Of a stretch of 9,290 bases of DNA, positions 1 through 6,189 are shown piece by piece. Within the stretch, counting starts at the first letter, position 1. Each line of letters starts with the position of its first letter. The notes beneath the pieces are model-generated. The model did not search any database and was not told the DNA's origin. It worked only from the letters and a program-made list of their open reading frames with translations. Both the position numbers and the translations under genes were made by a program. Source of the stretch: JADHUC01 sp964617665 (GTDB taxonomy: Bacteria; Planctomycetota; Planctomycetia; Pirellulales; Pirellulaceae); contig CAZUAH010000547.1 in NCBI GenBank assembly GCA_964617665.1, positions 1-9,290 on the forward strand, written 5' to 3'.

Positions 1-138
1 GGGCCACCGGAGCGACCGACCGGCGAGAAAAAACTGATCGGAGGACGTGTTCTTCCTGTAACCAGCCAGGATGCCGACTGCCATGATCCCTATCAGATAG
101 ACAACGACAATGACCGTATCGATTGAACCGTCTGTCAT
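1..138 (-). CDS. Sodium:solute symporter (SSS family), N-terminal fragment
   Basis: Partial gene running off the left edge; only the first 46 codons are visible. It reads MTDGSIDTVIVVVYLIGIMA, then a second hydrophobic stretch (VGILAG), a basic loop (YRKN), and the block SSDQFFLAGRSLRWP. A short acidic N-terminus, a first membrane helix and a polar S-x-x-x-[YF]-FLAGR-x-L-x-W block are the usual start of SSS-family (SLC5-like) Na+-coupled transporters of sugars, sialic acids, proline and similar solutes. The ATG (136-138, minus strand) has a clear Shine-Dalgarno, AAGAGGAG, at 145-152 with a 6-nt spacer, which fixes the start. The gene is divergent from the XylR-type regulator at 346; planctomycete SSS transporters are often found beside such regulators, so it is a likely target. 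The substrate cannot be read from this fragment. Family call fairly sure; partial. Confidence 0.85.
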   Translation of the reverse strand, partial: MTDGSIDTVIVVVYLIGIMAVGILAGYRKNTSSDQFFLAGRSLRWP

Positions 139-163
139 TCCGCACTCCTCTTGGAATCGGGAG

Positions 164-185
164 AATCAAGGCATAATCAAAACAG
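164..185. promoter_or_regulatory. Candidate promoter/half-site region between symporter and regulator
   Basis: The gap 139-345 must hold the promoters of both divergent genes. AATCAA occurs at 164-169 and again at 175-180, an 11-nt (one helical turn) direct repeat, and CATAAT at 172-177 is a 5/6 match to a -10 hexamer for the rightward gene. The nearest -35-like hexamer (TTGGAA, 151-156) is only 15 nt away, so the promoter call is weak. AraC-type HTH proteins generally bind direct-repeat half-sites, which makes the repeat worth noting. Confidence 0.25.
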
Positions 186-261
186 ATTCTATGGCTGACC
201 ACTGGAGATGCATCCCCATTCCTGGCAAAATAACCGCCATCTTTGGAGAGAGGAAGAAGGT

Positions 262-318
262 GTCGAGAGTCATTTGTGCGAAGCACCCGAAGGGCTGTTC
301 CGGCAAATGACTCCCGAC
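262..318. repeat. 15-bp inverted repeat in the leader of the XylR-type gene
   Basis: Left arm GTCGAGAGTCATTTG (262-276) and right arm CAAATGACTCCCGAC (304-318) are reverse complements at 14 of 15 positions, with a 27-nt spacer. Arm centres are 42 bp apart, four B-DNA turns, so both arms face the same side of the helix. The repeat ends 27 nt before the chosen ATG of the regulator gene (346). It could be a two-site operator for a dimer (autoregulation and control of the divergent symporter) or an RNA hairpin in the 5' leader. The repeat itself is seen directly; its function is inferred. Confidence 0.6.
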
Positions 319-345
319 TCCTTTGTCGTTCTAATGGAAGAGCCA

Positions 346-1503
346 ATGCAGAACTCGCCCCGCATTATTCTGTTGCTCGAAGCTACCCGAGGGTTCGATC
401 GGGGGCTGCTGTCAGGAGTCGCGAGATACTCGGCGCTGAATGGCCCTTGGACATTCTATCGCCAGCCGCACGGTTACTTGAGATCGAAGCGCCGACTCGA
501 CCTGAAGGAACTCAAGGCTTGGAAGCCGGACGGGGCCATCTGTCCGGTCACCCAACTTGACGAACTATCGCGTCTGCGCGTGCCGCTGATTGCGTACGAC
601 GTGAACGAGTACTCCGGGCGCGTGCCCTGTGTCCTTTCCGAAGACTACGAAGCAGGACGACTTGCCGCTGGGCACCTGTTGGATCTCGGGCATCGCTCTT
701 TTGCTTTTTGCGGATACAGTGGCATCCGCTGGTCACGCGAACGCTGCCAGGCATTTTGCGACGAAGGCGAACGGGCGGGATGCATGGTCGAGGTCTACCG
801 ACCGCGCAGTCGCACACCTGCCGCCTGGGCGAAGGAAGAGCCTCATGTTAGGCGTTGGCTGGGGAGTTTGCCAAAGCCCATCGGCATGCTTTGCGCGAAT
901 GACGACCGAGCCGCATCCATTTTGGAAACGTGTCATGTGCTGGGCTACGGAGTGCCAGAGGATGTGTCCGTCATCGGAGTCGACGACGACCAGTACGTCT
1001 GCGAATTGCAGAATCCGCCACTGTCGAGCGTCAGGATGGCGTCCGAGCAGGCGGGCTACGAAGCGGCCGCTTTGCTGGACCGGATGATACGGGCGAAGGG
1101 CAAGATGTCCGGCCAGCAAATCACGGCGCACGCAACGGGTGTCACCGCACGTCAGTCAACCAATGTGCTGATGGTTCGCAACGCAGACGTAAGAAAGGCA
1201 CTTCGCTTCATACGCGAAAACGCTGGCCGCCCAATCCGGGTCGCGGATGTTGTCAAGGTTACGAATCTTTCGCATCGCACCTTGAACGAACAATTCCACT
1301 CCGAGTTGGGCTGCTCGATCATCAAGCAAATGACCAGCGCGAGAATTGCCTATATCTCCCGGCTGCTAACCAAGACCGAGATGCGGATCCACGAAATCGC
1401 TGCCATGGTCGGCTATGAAGACGATCGACATTTCTCACGTTACTTCAAGCGAACGACCGGCCTGACGCCACAAGCTTATCGGAGAAAGCACGCGCCGCCC
1501 TAG
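346..1503 (+). CDS. XylR-type transcription regulator (LacI-like sensor + AraC HTH)
   Basis: A cytoplasmic sugar-responsive DNA-binding regulator of 385 aa, the usual length of the XylR family. Residues about 5-275 form a periplasmic-binding-protein/LacI-like ligand domain: an IILLLEATRGFDRGLLSGVA start, AGRLAAGHLLDLGHR (103-117), the ANDDRAA core (184-190) and the hinge-side VPEDVSVIGVDDD (203-215). Residues about 275-382 are an AraC/XylS HTH pair: the first around RVADVVKVTNLSHRTLNEQF (298-317), the second with IHEIAAMVGYEDDRHFSRYF (348-367) and GLTPQAYRR (372-380). E. coli XylR has this same architecture. The ATG at 346 was chosen because the family starts at this motif and GGAAGAG lies just upstream (336-342, short 3-nt spacer). 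ATGs at 307 and 334 are also in frame, but 307 lies inside the inverted repeat. Divergent from the symporter, its probable target; the ligand is unknown. Confidence 0.9.
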   Translation: MQNSPRIILLLEATRGFDRGLLSGVARYSALNGPWTFYRQPHGYLRSKRRLDLKELKAWKPDGAICPVTQLDELSRLRVPLIAYDVNEYSGRVPCVLSEDYEAGRLAAGHLLDLGHRSFAFCGYSGIRWSRERCQAFCDEGERAGCMVEVYRPRSRTPAAWAKEEPHVRRWLGSLPKPIGMLCANDDRAASILETCHVLGYGVPEDVSVIGVDDDQYVCELQNPPLSSVRMASEQAGYEAAALLDRMIRAKGKMSGQQITAHATGVTARQSTNVLMVRNADVRKALRFIRENAGRPIRVADVVKVTNLSHRTLNEQFHSELGCSIIKQMTSARIAYISRLLTKTEMRIHEIAAMVGYEDDRHFSRYFKRTTGLTPQAYRRKHAPP

Positions 1504-1698
1504 GAGAGTTCAGCGGATTGCCTCTTCGTACAGGGACGCGGACGTCTTCTATTAAGCAAACTGCAACCCGACTAGAATGGAGCGTTCAAACCCCGAGCAC
1601 CGTACTCTCTCACCGATCATCGCTGCGATATTCGACCTGCGTTTGGACTCGCTCACAGAGTACTTCCGAGAAAGACTGTCCACCATCGAGGATTCATA

Positions 1699-3222
1699 AT
1701 GAAACAAGCCCCGCGTCCGTACTGGATAGTAGTAGTCTCTTCCTCCCTTGCGATATCTCTGAGCAACTTGAGCGAGGCCGAAGATCAACCGCAGTGGGGT
1801 CAGCGGTATACCCGCAACATGGTGTCTGACGAAAAAGGGTTGCCGGATGCCTTCGACCCGGCAAGTGGCGAGAATATCAAGTGGTCCGCTTCAGTGGGGA
1901 CAGAGTCGTACTCGTCACCGGTGATCGCCAATGGCAGAGTAATCATTGGTGGAAATAATGGCATTCCCCGTGATCCCCGTCATCAGGGCGTTCGCGGTAC
2001 TTTGCTGTGTTTGGACGCAGAGACAGGCCAGCTTTGTTGGCAACTGGTGATACCGAAACTCAAGGGCGACTATTACCTTGATTGGCCGGGTTCAGGGATC
2101 TGTTCTCCGGCCACTGTGGAAGGCGATCGTGTGTATGTCGTCACCAATCGGGCGGAGGTTGTGTGCCTGGACCTAAACGGTCAGGCCGACGGAAACGACG
2201 GTCCGTTCAAGGACGAAGGTCGGCTTATGGCACCGTCGGGGCAAGCGCCCTTCGAGGTCACGGACATCGACGCGGATGTCATTTGGCATTTCGACATGCT
2301 CAAAGAGATCGGCATGCACCATCATGATTCATCGCACAGTGCGATTCTCATCCACGGCCAAAATCTATACCTGAACACTGGCAATGGCATCGACAGACGC
2401 CATCAACGGATCCCGTCACCTGACGCACCCAGCCTGATTGTTCTGGACAAGACGACGGGCCGACTAGTGGCGAAAGACGACGAGCGCATCGGGCCGCGCA
2501 TTTTCCACTGCACGTGGTCCACCCCGGCTCTCGGTGTCGTGGACGGCAATCCGCTGATCCTGTTCGGTGGAGGTGATGGTGTTTGTTACGCATTCCACGC
2601 CCTTGAGCCGTCGCCTGAAACTGGCCCTGTGAGACTGCTGGAACGAGTCTGGCGCTTCGATTGTGATCCCACAGCGCCCAAAGAGAACGTGCACAGCTAC
2701 TATCGCAACCGCCGCGTAAGCCCCAGTAACATCAAGGGTTCGCCCGTCTTCCACAACAATCGCATGTATGTGGCTGTTGGCGGAGACATCTGGTGGGGCA
2801 AGAACCAGGCTTGGCTGAAGTGCATTGACACAACTCAAACTGGCGACGTTACAGAGACCGGATTGGTGTGGTCCTACGAGTTGGGACGCCATTGTATGTG
2901 CACGCCTTCCGTCCACGACGGTTTGGTGTTTATCGGCGACTGCGCAAGGACGCTCCATTGCATCGATGCGGATACCGGCAAGGCTCATTGGACACACGAA
3001 GCGAAGGGGGATATTTGGGGATCCACGTTGGTGGCTGACGGGAAAGTCTACGTTGGCACGATGCGGGGCGAGTTCTTGATTTTCGCCGCCGACAAGGAGA
3101 AACGCCTCATAGCCGACATTGAACTGGAAGCCCGCACAAGCAGCACGCCCACGGCGGCCGATGGCGTGCTGTACGTGGCCACGCTGGACACGTTATATGC
3201 CGTGCATCAGGACACCGAGTAG
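1699..3222 (+). CDS. Exported PQQ-like beta-propeller repeat protein
   Basis: A 507-aa secreted or periplasmic protein. A weakly polar signal peptide (residues 1-27, ending SEA before EDQ) is followed by about eight propeller blades, each with the pattern SP-x-(V/A)-x(2)-G-x-(V/L)-(Y/I)-(V/I) followed by a x-C-(L/I)-D-x-x-T/N-G type turn: near 71-113, 135-161, 213-256, 271-300, 347-393, 401-431, 441-475 and 482-505. These resemble the PQQ-enzyme and BamB propellers. No PQQ dehydrogenase catalytic domain is evident, so enzyme activity should not be assumed. Twelve cysteines (for example 104, 113, 135, 156, 271, 399, 401, 415, 421) and a GMHHHD-SSH stretch near 205-213 are unusual for an exported propeller. 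GAGGA at 1688-1692, 6 nt before the ATG, supports the start. It follows the regulator by 195 nt on the same strand; no convincing promoter or terminator was seen in that gap, so read-through is possible. Function unknown beyond the fold. Confidence 0.85.
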   Translation: MKQAPRPYWIVVVSSSLAISLSNLSEAEDQPQWGQRYTRNMVSDEKGLPDAFDPASGENIKWSASVGTESYSSPVIANGRVIIGGNNGIPRDPRHQGVRGTLLCLDAETGQLCWQLVIPKLKGDYYLDWPGSGICSPATVEGDRVYVVTNRAEVVCLDLNGQADGNDGPFKDEGRLMAPSGQAPFEVTDIDADVIWHFDMLKEIGMHHHDSSHSAILIHGQNLYLNTGNGIDRRHQRIPSPDAPSLIVLDKTTGRLVAKDDERIGPRIFHCTWSTPALGVVDGNPLILFGGGDGVCYAFHALEPSPETGPVRLLERVWRFDCDPTAPKENVHSYYRNRRVSPSNIKGSPVFHNNRMYVAVGGDIWWGKNQAWLKCIDTTQTGDVTETGLVWSYELGRHCMCTPSVHDGLVFIGDCARTLHCIDADTGKAHWTHEAKGDIWGSTLVADGKVYVGTMRGEFLIFAADKEKRLIADIELEARTSSTPTAADGVLYVATLDTLYAVHQDTE

Positions 3223-3262
3223 TGTTTCTCGACGCGTACAGTGGTCGTATGAATCAGTATTC

Positions 3263-3291
3263 TTGGTTTGCTGCGATCCAAAATGTATGAT
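3263..3291 (+). promoter_or_regulatory. Sigma-70-like promoter of the PAS histidine kinase gene
   Basis: TTGGTT (3263-3268) and TATGAT (3286-3291) are separated by exactly 17 nt, matching the -35/-10 consensus at 4/6 and 5/6. Predicted initiation near 3298 gives a leader of about 80 nt to the ATG at 3379. It lies 40 nt after the stop of the propeller gene, implying that the kinase gene is its own transcription unit. Confidence 0.55.
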
Positions 3292-3347
3292 GCATAACCC
3301 CTGAGGATGCGGCACGTTTTCCAGGCACGGATGTCACCGTCCGCACG

Positions 3348-3364
3348 CCGAAGGGATCCTTCGG
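3348..3364. repeat. Perfect palindrome abutting the kinase Shine-Dalgarno
   Basis: CCGAAGG and CCTTCGG form perfect 7-bp arms around a GAT spacer. The right arm ends 2 nt before GAGGAG (3367-3372), the kinase ribosome binding site. As RNA it would form a short GC-rich hairpin directly next to the SD; as DNA it could be an operator at about +50 to +66. No downstream T-run, so not a terminator. Confidence 0.5.
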
Positions 3365-3378
3365 AAGAGGAGCACACC

Positions 3379-4518
3379 ATGGATACGCATTTTGCACTCG
3401 CAGGGCGAGACACCCCCGAAGAACTTCAGCGGCGGGTGACGCTTGTCCAAGATACGCCGCTGCTACAAATGATCATGGACTCTCTGCCCACGGCTGTCGT
3501 GATTCTGAACGAAAACCGACAGGTCCTCGCGGCAAATCGAGCCTTGCTGAAGATGCTGAACGTCGATGTCAACGAGGTCATCGGGCGACGGACGGGCGAG
3601 GTCGTGGGCTGCGCATTCCCACAGACGGGGCCGGACGGGTGTGGTACTACGAAATTCTGTCTCACCTGTGGGGCTGTTGCCGCAGTACTGGAAAGCCAGC
3701 AGACGCGAAGCCAAGCGACTCGCGAGTGCCGATTGACGCTAGATACCGCCATAGATGGTGGAGCCCGTGATTTGCGAGTCACTGCTACGGCCCTGGAAGT
3801 CCAGGGTGAACTGTTCACAGTCTGCACCATTGAAGACGTCAGTCAACAGAAGCGATTGTCTGTGCTGAGTCGAGTGTTCTTCCACGACGTCTTGAACACG
3901 GCTGGTGGCATGCAGGGCTATGTTCGACTCCTGGAGGAAGACCATTCGGAAGATTCGAAGGAGTTGGAGGATCTTCGACTTTTGGGCGACGTTGCCGACC
4001 AGCTTGTCAACGAGATCGAGTCACAGCGGGACTTGATACTTGCCGAGTCTGGCGATTTGGGTGTGGACCCACAGCCTGTTCACCCTGTCGAATTGCTTCA
4101 GGACTTGCGAACGCTCTACGCGAACCACGAGATTGCGAAAGGACGTGAGATACAGCTCGAAGATATTGAGGACGGGCATCTTGTCACGGATACTAGACTA
4201 CTGACTCGAGTCCTGGGAAACATGCTCAAGAACGCGTTGGAGGCCACGGAAGTCGGCGGCACAGTATCGATGGATTGTAGATTCGAGAGAGAAGAGGTCG
4301 TCTTTAGCGTCCACAACCCATCCGTCATGCCAGAGGAAGTTCGACGTCAAGTTTTCCAACGCTCCTTTAGCACAAAGGCACGAGCAGGCCGAGGGATCGG
4401 AACCTACAGCATGAGGCTTCTGGGCGAACACTACCTCGGAGGCAAGGTCGAATTCGCCAGCGAGGAATCGGAAGGGACGACCTTCACGGTCACCCTGCCC
4501 AGGCAGCCGTCGGATTGA
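3379..4518 (+). CDS. Cytoplasmic PAS-domain sensor histidine kinase
   Basis: A 379-aa kinase without membrane segments, so presumably soluble. An N-terminal PAS domain (about 28-155) starts at MDSLPTAVVILNENRQVLAANRA. Inserted in it is a cysteine cluster: C78, C88 (GPDGCGT), C94 and C97 (KFCLTCGA). I recall a similar cluster in a group of PAS histidine kinases in other phyla; it could bind a metal or Fe-S cluster or sense redox. The phosphoacceptor motif is FFHDVLNTAGG, with H169. The ATPase domain (about 233-375) has an N box, NMLKNALEA (281-289), and a late glycine box, GRGIGTYSMRLL (338-349), but the usual DxGxG box is replaced by HNPSVMP (312-318). The start is set by GAGGAG (3367-3372), 6 nt upstream; an in-frame ATG at 3307 lacks such a site. 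No response regulator lies in this window, so the partner is unknown. Convergent with the zinc-ribbon/STAS gene, 13 nt apart. Confidence 0.88.
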   Translation: MDTHFALAGRDTPEELQRRVTLVQDTPLLQMIMDSLPTAVVILNENRQVLAANRALLKMLNVDVNEVIGRRTGEVVGCAFPQTGPDGCGTTKFCLTCGAVAAVLESQQTRSQATRECRLTLDTAIDGGARDLRVTATALEVQGELFTVCTIEDVSQQKRLSVLSRVFFHDVLNTAGGMQGYVRLLEEDHSEDSKELEDLRLLGDVADQLVNEIESQRDLILAESGDLGVDPQPVHPVELLQDLRTLYANHEIAKGREIQLEDIEDGHLVTDTRLLTRVLGNMLKNALEATEVGGTVSMDCRFEREEVVFSVHNPSVMPEEVRRQVFQRSFSTKARAGRGIGTYSMRLLGEHYLGGKVEFASEESEGTTFTVTLPRQPSD

Positions 4519-4531
4519 GGGCAATATTCGA

Positions 4532-4981
4532 TTAGAGATTCGCCAACGCAGCCTGCTCGTCTTCGGCAATCTCGAAGATCGTATCCAACTTGGTCGAAGC
4601 GAGCACATCGCGAACCAGTGGCTGAAGGCAACACAAAACGAATTTGCCTTCGCATTCCTGGAGGCGCCGGTGCAGGACCAGCATTCGCGCCAAGAAGCGA
4701 CTGTCGACGAGGTCAAGACTTCCCAGACAGAGGATGACGCGCGGCGCACCGCTGGTCCTCGCGAGCGAATCCGTCAAGCGGTCTTCGTCTGGTGGTGTTC
4801 TGTCAGGCAGCGCGTCGAGCACGGTTACGTTGCCAACCGTCTTGATTTGGCACCATACGTAGTATCCACATTTCGGGCACGTTCCGTCTCGAGATGAATA
4901 CGCGATGCTTGCCCCCAAATCGAAATCGCACACCGGGCATTGGAGCGATAGATCGGTTTGTCTTGTGTATGGCGAATTCAT
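4532..4981 (-). CDS. Zinc-ribbon + STAS (anti-sigma antagonist-like) protein
   Basis: A 149-aa soluble protein in two parts. Residues 15-44 hold two CxxC knuckles, CPVC (15-18) and CPKC (35-38), plus C44: a probable zinc ribbon. Residues about 48-147 resemble a STAS domain as in SpoIIAA-like anti-sigma factor antagonists: an opening strand (VGNVTVLDAL), a core strand ending in CLGSLDLVDSRFLARMLVLH, then a strand-helix pattern (GKFVLCCLQPLVRDVLASTK) and a final LDTIFEIAEDEQAAL. D93-S94 sits where the phosphorylated Asp-Ser of the family lies, so Ser94 is the likely switch site. Such proteins act in partner switching with a serine kinase/anti-sigma factor; neither is visible here. The upstream sequence has only a weak ribosome binding site, so the start is less certain. 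The 3' end is 13 nt from the kinase stop, leaving no room for a normal terminator. STAS call from pattern only. Confidence 0.75.
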   Translation of the reverse strand: MNSPYTRQTDLSLQCPVCDFDLGASIAYSSRDGTCPKCGYYVWCQIKTVGNVTVLDALPDRTPPDEDRLTDSLARTSGAPRVILCLGSLDLVDSRFLARMLVLHRRLQECEGKFVLCCLQPLVRDVLASTKLDTIFEIAEDEQAALANL

Positions 4982-4986
4982 GATTC

Positions 4987-5074
4987 TGGGCCATAGATGA
5001 TTGGCGTCTAATAGTTACGACTCGACGATGCCTGAAAAGTTCCCAACATCACGGCGGATGCGGTGATCGTTGAG
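4987..5074. repeat. Intergenic shared blocks, copy A
   Basis: Contains TGGGCCA (4987-4993), TTGGCGTCTAATAG (5001-5014) and GGATGCGGTGATCGTTGAG (5056-5074). The same three blocks, slightly changed, occur in the same order and orientation at 5955-6029. The core ATCGTTGAG is repeated once more at 5083-5091. Copy A lies just upstream of the STAS gene start. It may be a decayed intergenic repeat or a shared regulatory region; the evidence is eye alignment only. Confidence 0.4.
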
Positions 5075-5124
5075 ATCGCACAATCGTTGAGTACTGCGTG
5101 GCCCCATTGTGCTAAGCCGCAGAC

Positions 5125-5219
5125 GGCCCAGGTTGGCAGACAGAGGATCGGGCGACCATGCACACGAATCTGCAGCAGTAGATGGCTGCAACTACTCTGC
5201 TCAAGATGGCCCAGGTTGG
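5125..5219. repeat. 12-bp direct repeat in noncoding gap 4982-5275
   Basis: GGCCCAGGTTGG occurs exactly at 5125-5136 and 5208-5219, start to start 83 bp. Both copies lie in the 294-nt gap between the STAS gene and the unknown gene, on the 3' side of the latter. I see no convincing gene in this gap. An exact 12-mer repeated within 100 bp is unlikely by chance and suggests an intergenic repeat or a tandem binding site. Confidence 0.5.
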
Positions 5220-5275
5220 GCGCGGGAGCGTTGGAGTGATTGAGATACCGCGACAAGGGTGCGACGGGTCGCTCG

Positions 5276-5893
5276 TTAGGCAAATAGGTCGCTGAAGTCA
5301 AAGGTCCTGCGGATGTGCTTTCTGACTTTCATGGCGGCTTCGCGCAGCAATTCATGGTACCGTGTCGCCAGCGCCAATATGTCACGATAACCGTCCAAGT
5401 CAGTGGCCTCGAAATGTACGGCTTCTCTAAGACGCGTTCGAATACCGGTGTCCATTTGAGGGCCTGAAGAGGAGCCGGAAGATGGCTGCGAATCCTCCAA
5501 ATTGGGATCCAACCCCTCAGCGACGCAAGTAAGTGCTTCGATGGCCTGGGCAAAGAAGTCTGTCGACCAGATTAGTTCGTATTCGGCAACGCCGTTGGCT
5601 TCCTCGCCCAAAACGGCGCGCTGATCAATGTAGTCTTCCAGGGCGCCAATGAACGCGACAAGAGCACGCTCGAGGCTACCTGATACGACGTAAAGATCCA
5701 AGACTCTATGATTCGGAATCACGCGGCCGGCTGTGGGCTCAAAGACTTCTTCCGATGCTTCCGACAACGTGCGCAAAACATAGTCGGCCAACTTCCTGAA
5801 ACCGTTCGGTCTTTCCATCCTAGCTCTGCCTAACTCTGTCGAAAGCTTCCAATTGTCCGGCGCGGGGAAAGAGCCCCACGTTGCCTGATCCAC
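5276..5893 (-). CDS. Hypothetical protein, mostly helical, Ser-rich linker
   Basis: Not recognised. A 205-aa acidic, soluble-looking protein with no signal peptide or membrane segment. Residues about 30-130 look like amphipathic helices (FRKLADYVLRTLSEASEEVF, LERALVAFIGALEDYIDQRA, DFFAQAIEALTCVAEGL), then a flexible linker SQPSSGSSSGP (135-145), then another helical part (about 149-205) ending in RRTFDFSDLFA. The pattern resembles a two-part helical bundle, perhaps a binding or scaffold protein, but that is a guess. The longest reading begins with GTG at 5893 without a visible ribosome binding site; an in-frame ATG at 5818 (residue 26, MERPNGF) is an alternative with weak purine-rich sequence upstream. 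It stands alone between two noncoding stretches of about 295 nt that share sequence blocks. Reality of the gene is supported by length and amino-acid composition, not by homology. Confidence 0.6.
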   Translation of the reverse strand: MDQATWGSFPAPDNWKLSTELGRARMERPNGFRKLADYVLRTLSEASEEVFEPTAGRVIPNHRVLDLYVVSGSLERALVAFIGALEDYIDQRAVLGEEANGVAEYELIWSTDFFAQAIEALTCVAEGLDPNLEDSQPSSGSSSGPQMDTGIRTRLREAVHFEATDLDGYRDILALATRYHELLREAAMKVRKHIRRTFDFSDLFA

Positions 5894-5954
5894 ACAGAAT
5901 CAAGAATTCTAGCCAGATGAGCAACTTTCTAGCAAGTCGATCTTTGGGGGGTAA

Positions 5955-6029
5955 TGGGCCAAATACTTGGCGTCAAATGGAAACGAACGGAATCAGATTG
6001 AAGCTATCCGAGGCTGCGTGATCGCTGAG
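5955..6029. repeat. Intergenic shared blocks, copy B
   Basis: Contains TGGGCCA (5955-5961), TTGGCGTCAAATGG (5967-5980; 12 of 14 identical to copy A) and GGCTGCGTGATCGCTGAG (6012-6029; two substitutions and one missing base against copy A). Copies A and B lie on either side of the unknown gene in the same orientation. The rest of the gap 5894-6189 holds no convincing gene: a stop-free stretch without a start codon runs from 5955 to a TAG at 6105-6107. Confidence 0.4.
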
Positions 6030-6137
6030 TGCTGGTGGAACAGTGCCGTTGGCAACGAGCCTCGCTTCGTTACGCCGAGCTTGATCTACGAACAGTCCGC
6101 GAAATAGGGGGGGCGAGTGATCGTGCCGCAACGGCTT

Positions 6138-6163
6138 GAGGCTACGCCAATTGCGCTAACCTC
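6138..6163 (-). terminator. Possible hairpin terminator of the DUF1080 gene
   Basis: On the minus strand GAGGTTA pairs with TAGCCTC (one G-U pair), extended inward by a bulged G and CGC/GCG around an AATTG loop. It begins 26 nt after the DUF1080 stop codon. The pairing is better on the minus strand than on the plus strand, as expected if it acts on this transcript. There is no U-tract, so intrinsic termination is uncertain. Confidence 0.35.
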
Positions 6164-6189
6164 GAATTCGTTTTGCGTCGACTCAGCGG

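Noticed and set aside
110..310. Plus-strand open frame of 66 codons in the divergent intergenic region
   Set aside because: It overlaps the symporter start antisense and runs across the inverted repeat; no ribosome binding site.
930..1418. Plus-strand open frame of 162 codons
   Set aside because: Alternate frame inside the regulator gene; arginine-rich and without motifs.
1619..1629. Short palindrome ATCGCTGCGAT upstream of the propeller gene
   Set aside because: Only 5-bp arms, expected by chance in 9 kb, and no promoter can be placed next to it.
2464..2997. Minus-strand open frame of 177 codons
   Set aside because: Antisense to the propeller gene, whose repeats are clear throughout this region.
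4198..4749. Minus-strand open frame of 183 codons
   Set aside because: Covers the antisense of the kinase ATPase domain and an alternate frame of the STAS gene; no domain is recognisable.
5008..5301. Minus-strand open frame of 97 codons in the gap below the unknown gene
   Set aside because: It would start with TTG inside the end of the upstream gene, has no good ribosome binding site, and its codons run through the repeat blocks.
5955..6107. Plus-strand stop-free stretch ending in a natural-looking tail
   Set aside because: It has no start codon, is only about 50 codons long and matches no family I recognise; it could be a gene remnant but cannot be supported.
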